Assembly: GCA_030447945.1 (NCBI GenBank)
Contig: JAUJNV010000068.1
Coordinates: 1-13,715 of the forward strand
Direction of reading: 5' to 3'
Length of the DNA stretch: 13,715 nt
DNA from: Fimbriimonas sp.
Lineage (GTDB): Bacteria; Armatimonadota; Fimbriimonadia; Fimbriimonadales; Fimbriimonadaceae
The first letter of the stretch is position 1. The number at the start of each line of letters is the position of its first letter. A program made the position numbers and the translations under genes. Under the pieces are notes generated by a model. It ran no database searches, was not told the origin of the DNA, and saw only the letters and a list, made by a program, of their open reading frames with translations. Positions 12,442 through 13,715 of this stretch are shown here, in pieces.

Positions 12442-13133
12442 TTAGTGTCTACGGGCGCGGCGACGAGGCCGATACCCAGCACCAGCGCCAGGTGCGCCCC
12501 CAGCACCCACCCCGGCTCCCGCGCCTCGACCTTCTGCGCCCCGGCGAGGTGCATCAGTAGCCCGGCCGCGGTCGAGGTCAGAAACCAGCCGACAGAGTTC
12601 ATGACCGGCGCTCCGCCCGGCAGAGGCCCCGGCTCCAGCCACCGCCAGTATCCCAGAGTCCCCACCATCACGGGCTCCATCACGAGGTCCACGAGCGCGG
12701 CGAGCAGCCCCCCCGTGACGACTGCCCCGCCGCCTCGAATGCGGCGCGCCGCGGTCAAATACGAGCTCCCCGCGACGAGAAACCATGCGAAGGGCACAGA
12801 GAGCGGAAACGGCTGCCCCCCCGGCAGCGCGAGCGTCGGCCACCACCGCTCGGTGTACGCATACCGCCCAAAGGGCCACCCCGTGAGCACCCCCGCCACC
12901 TCGACCGCCGCCCCCAACAGGAGCACCGCGGCGATTAGCCCTCGAGGATGGCGCACCGCCCGCTCCCGCAACAGCGACGCGCACACCGCCCAGCACCCTG
13001 TTCCCAGCGTCAGCAGCGCCGAGAGGGGCGCAATGGGCCCCGGATCAAGCCCAGTCAGCCGGGAGAAGGCGGAGCCCACGAGGGAGAATGCGACGAGACC
13101 GAGAAAGAGGCGGCAGGGGAGGGAAAACATCAC
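12442..13133 (-). CDS. cruF: CruF-like carotenoid 1',2'-hydratase / carotenoid biosynthesis membrane protein
   Basis: About 230 residues with six or seven hydrophobic segments. Signature blocks are GVLTGWPFGRYAYT (81-94), PLSVPFAWFL (110-119), VDLVMEPVMVGTLGYWRW (148-165) and GAPVMNSVGWF (174-184). These are the conserved motifs of the CruF / bisanhydrobacterioruberin-hydratase family, integral membrane enzymes that add water to the psi end of carotenoids. Start GTG 13133 or ATG 13130; either overlaps the stop of the upstream gene (TGATG), implying coupling. The literal frame does not stop before crtI: it runs about 260 nt into it. One extra base near 12450 would give APRRH and a TAA at 12444-12442, three nt before the crtI start, so a single indel is likely. 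Operon with crtI. Confidence 0.82.
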
Positions 13134-13606
13134 ACTTGCCCGCGTGGCGTGGGCGGTCCGCCCGCGATCCCGTCTCCACCCGGCGAAACCTCCTCCGCAG
13201 AACGTGAACGGAACGCACGCGCCACGGCTTCCAGAAACGCGTCGGGGTCCCGGAGCCTCAATTCCAGGGTTTGCGTACCGCGTTTATCATCGTCGTAGAC
13301 GAGCGCGACGTTCACCATCCACCGGTTCACCCGCTCCGCCTTCCGTACCTGCCGCACGTTGAACCGGTGCAGCAGCCCCCACATGTGGGCCAAGAAGCCG
13401 AAGAGCAGGACGCGAATCCACACCTCTTCATCCACCACCGTAACGTGGAGCACCCGGTTCGCGCCGCCATACCGTTGCCACCACCGGGTCATCGAGCGGC
13501 CCGAGGCCGTGCGCTCGTCGTAAGCCTTCGGATAGTCGCGCGGGAGGCGGGGGAAGACGAGTCCTAATTGCCCTGTGCGGCGATACAGGTAGATCCCGCC
13601 TACCAC
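13130..13606 (-). CDS. Membrane-anchored protein of unknown function, first gene of the carotenoid operon
   Basis: 158 residues from GTG 13606, but the hydrophobic N-terminal segment (LLPAYTVATFASVVGGIYLY) begins upstream and the frame is open back to TAG 13675-13673, allowing a CTG start at 13669 and 179 residues. After the anchor come RTGQLGLVFPRLPRDYPKAY, VLHVTVVDEEVWIRVLLFGF, LLHRFNVRQVRKAERV, VNVALVYDDDKRGTQTLELR and LRDPDAFLEAVARAF. The alternation of short beta-like strands ending in a helix resembles PH-like membrane domains, which is inference from pattern only. It overlaps cruF by TGATG. No catalytic motif is visible. The position suggests a role linked to carotenoid making or placement, but it may be a passenger. 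Confidence 0.6.
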   Translation of the reverse strand: MVGGIYLYRRTGQLGLVFPRLPRDYPKAYDERTASGRSMTRWWQRYGGANRVLHVTVVDEEVWIRVLLFGFLAHMWGLLHRFNVRQVRKAERVNRWMVNVALVYDDDKRGTQTLELRLRDPDAFLEAVARAFRSRSAEEVSPGGDGIAGGPPTPRGQV

Positions 13607-13675
13607 ACTCGCAAACGTGGCAACCGTATACGCTGGAAGAAGCTGTTCGAAGGGGAAGTCCTGGTTCAGGGGCTA

Positions 13676-13681
13676 AGTATG
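13676..13681 (-). promoter_or_regulatory. Candidate -10 box CATACT for the carotenoid operon
   Basis: On the minus strand CATACT ends 6 nt before CTG 13669, the same spacing as CATAAT before the permease ATG at 6328. If the transcript starts at the CTG it would be leaderless and give the complete membrane anchor of the first gene. Confidence 0.35.
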
Positions 13682-13684
13682 AGC

Positions 13685-13690
13685 TAGCCT
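13685..13690 (+). promoter_or_regulatory. Possible -10 box TAGCCT pointing out of the window
   Basis: The plus strand reads TAGCCTTCGGGCG, almost the same as TAGCCTTCGCCCG before ATG 8401. A divergent gene starting a few bases later would run off the right edge; only 25 nt remain, so no reading frame can be judged. Confidence 0.2.
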
Positions 13691-13715
13691 TCGGGCGAAG
13701 CCTTGAATCCAAGCC

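Noticed and set aside
12180..13133. 317-residue CruF with a long C-terminal tail
   Set aside because: Residues beyond about 230 are an out-of-frame reading of the crtI N-terminus, Gly/Arg-rich and unlike the family.

Overview
The window is GC-rich bacterial DNA. It has two predicted lipid-anchored proteins plus an MltA-type murein transglycosylase (a diderm envelope), carotenoid genes, and a recurring promoter design in which a TANNNT -10 box lies 4 to 12 nt before the start codon, so transcripts would be leaderless or nearly so. I cannot fix the taxon from sequence alone. Armatimonadota-like or Deinococcus-like lineages fit the leaderless style and the carotenoid genes, but this is inference.

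Layout. 1-660 (-): N-terminal part of an MltA lipoprotein, cut by the window edge. 801-1352 (-): DUF2231-type four-helix membrane protein. 1578-6217 (+): a five-gene locus of UbiA prenyltransferase, UbiE-like methyltransferase, FAD oxidoreductase of the geranylgeranyl-reductase/monooxygenase type, SRPBCC polyketide-cyclase-like protein and a FabF-like ketosynthase. The last four are packed with overlaps or a 6-nt gap. Together they look like a route that builds an acyl or polyketide chain, cyclises it, then methylates, oxidises or reduces, and prenylates it: quinone-like logic starting from a ketosynthase. 6328-7932 (+): a MalG-type sugar ABC permease with a large extra domain of about 280 residues. 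8072-8359 (-) and 8401-9000 (+): divergent small lipoproteins. 9092-9696 (+) and 9816-10922 (+): two more exported proteins. The genes at 8401, 9092 and 9816 form a tandem family in which the third is a fusion of the first two. 10928-13606 (-): a carotenoid operon of an unknown membrane-anchored protein, CruF-like hydratase and CrtI-like desaturase.

Two things stand out beyond the genes. First, five of the gaps between genes hold an inverted repeat whose arms are made of quasi-repeated 6-8-nt words. Four of the elements share the exact 12-mer CCAACGCCCAAC. One perfect 31-bp palindrome of this family lies inside the carotenoid desaturase gene and is translated in frame, and a single-armed copy lies in frame inside the ABC permease. 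This resembles the in-frame palindromic elements of Rickettsia. Second, the tandem A / B / A-B exported protein family is one I do not recognise, and A and B are themselves ancient repeats of each other.

Many genes at about 2600-5150 and 7500-9700 carry apparent single-base frameshifts, mostly in G or C runs. They net back to the original frame and keep motif residues, while the intervening genes are clean. I read most of these as local sequence errors rather than gene decay and annotate across them.
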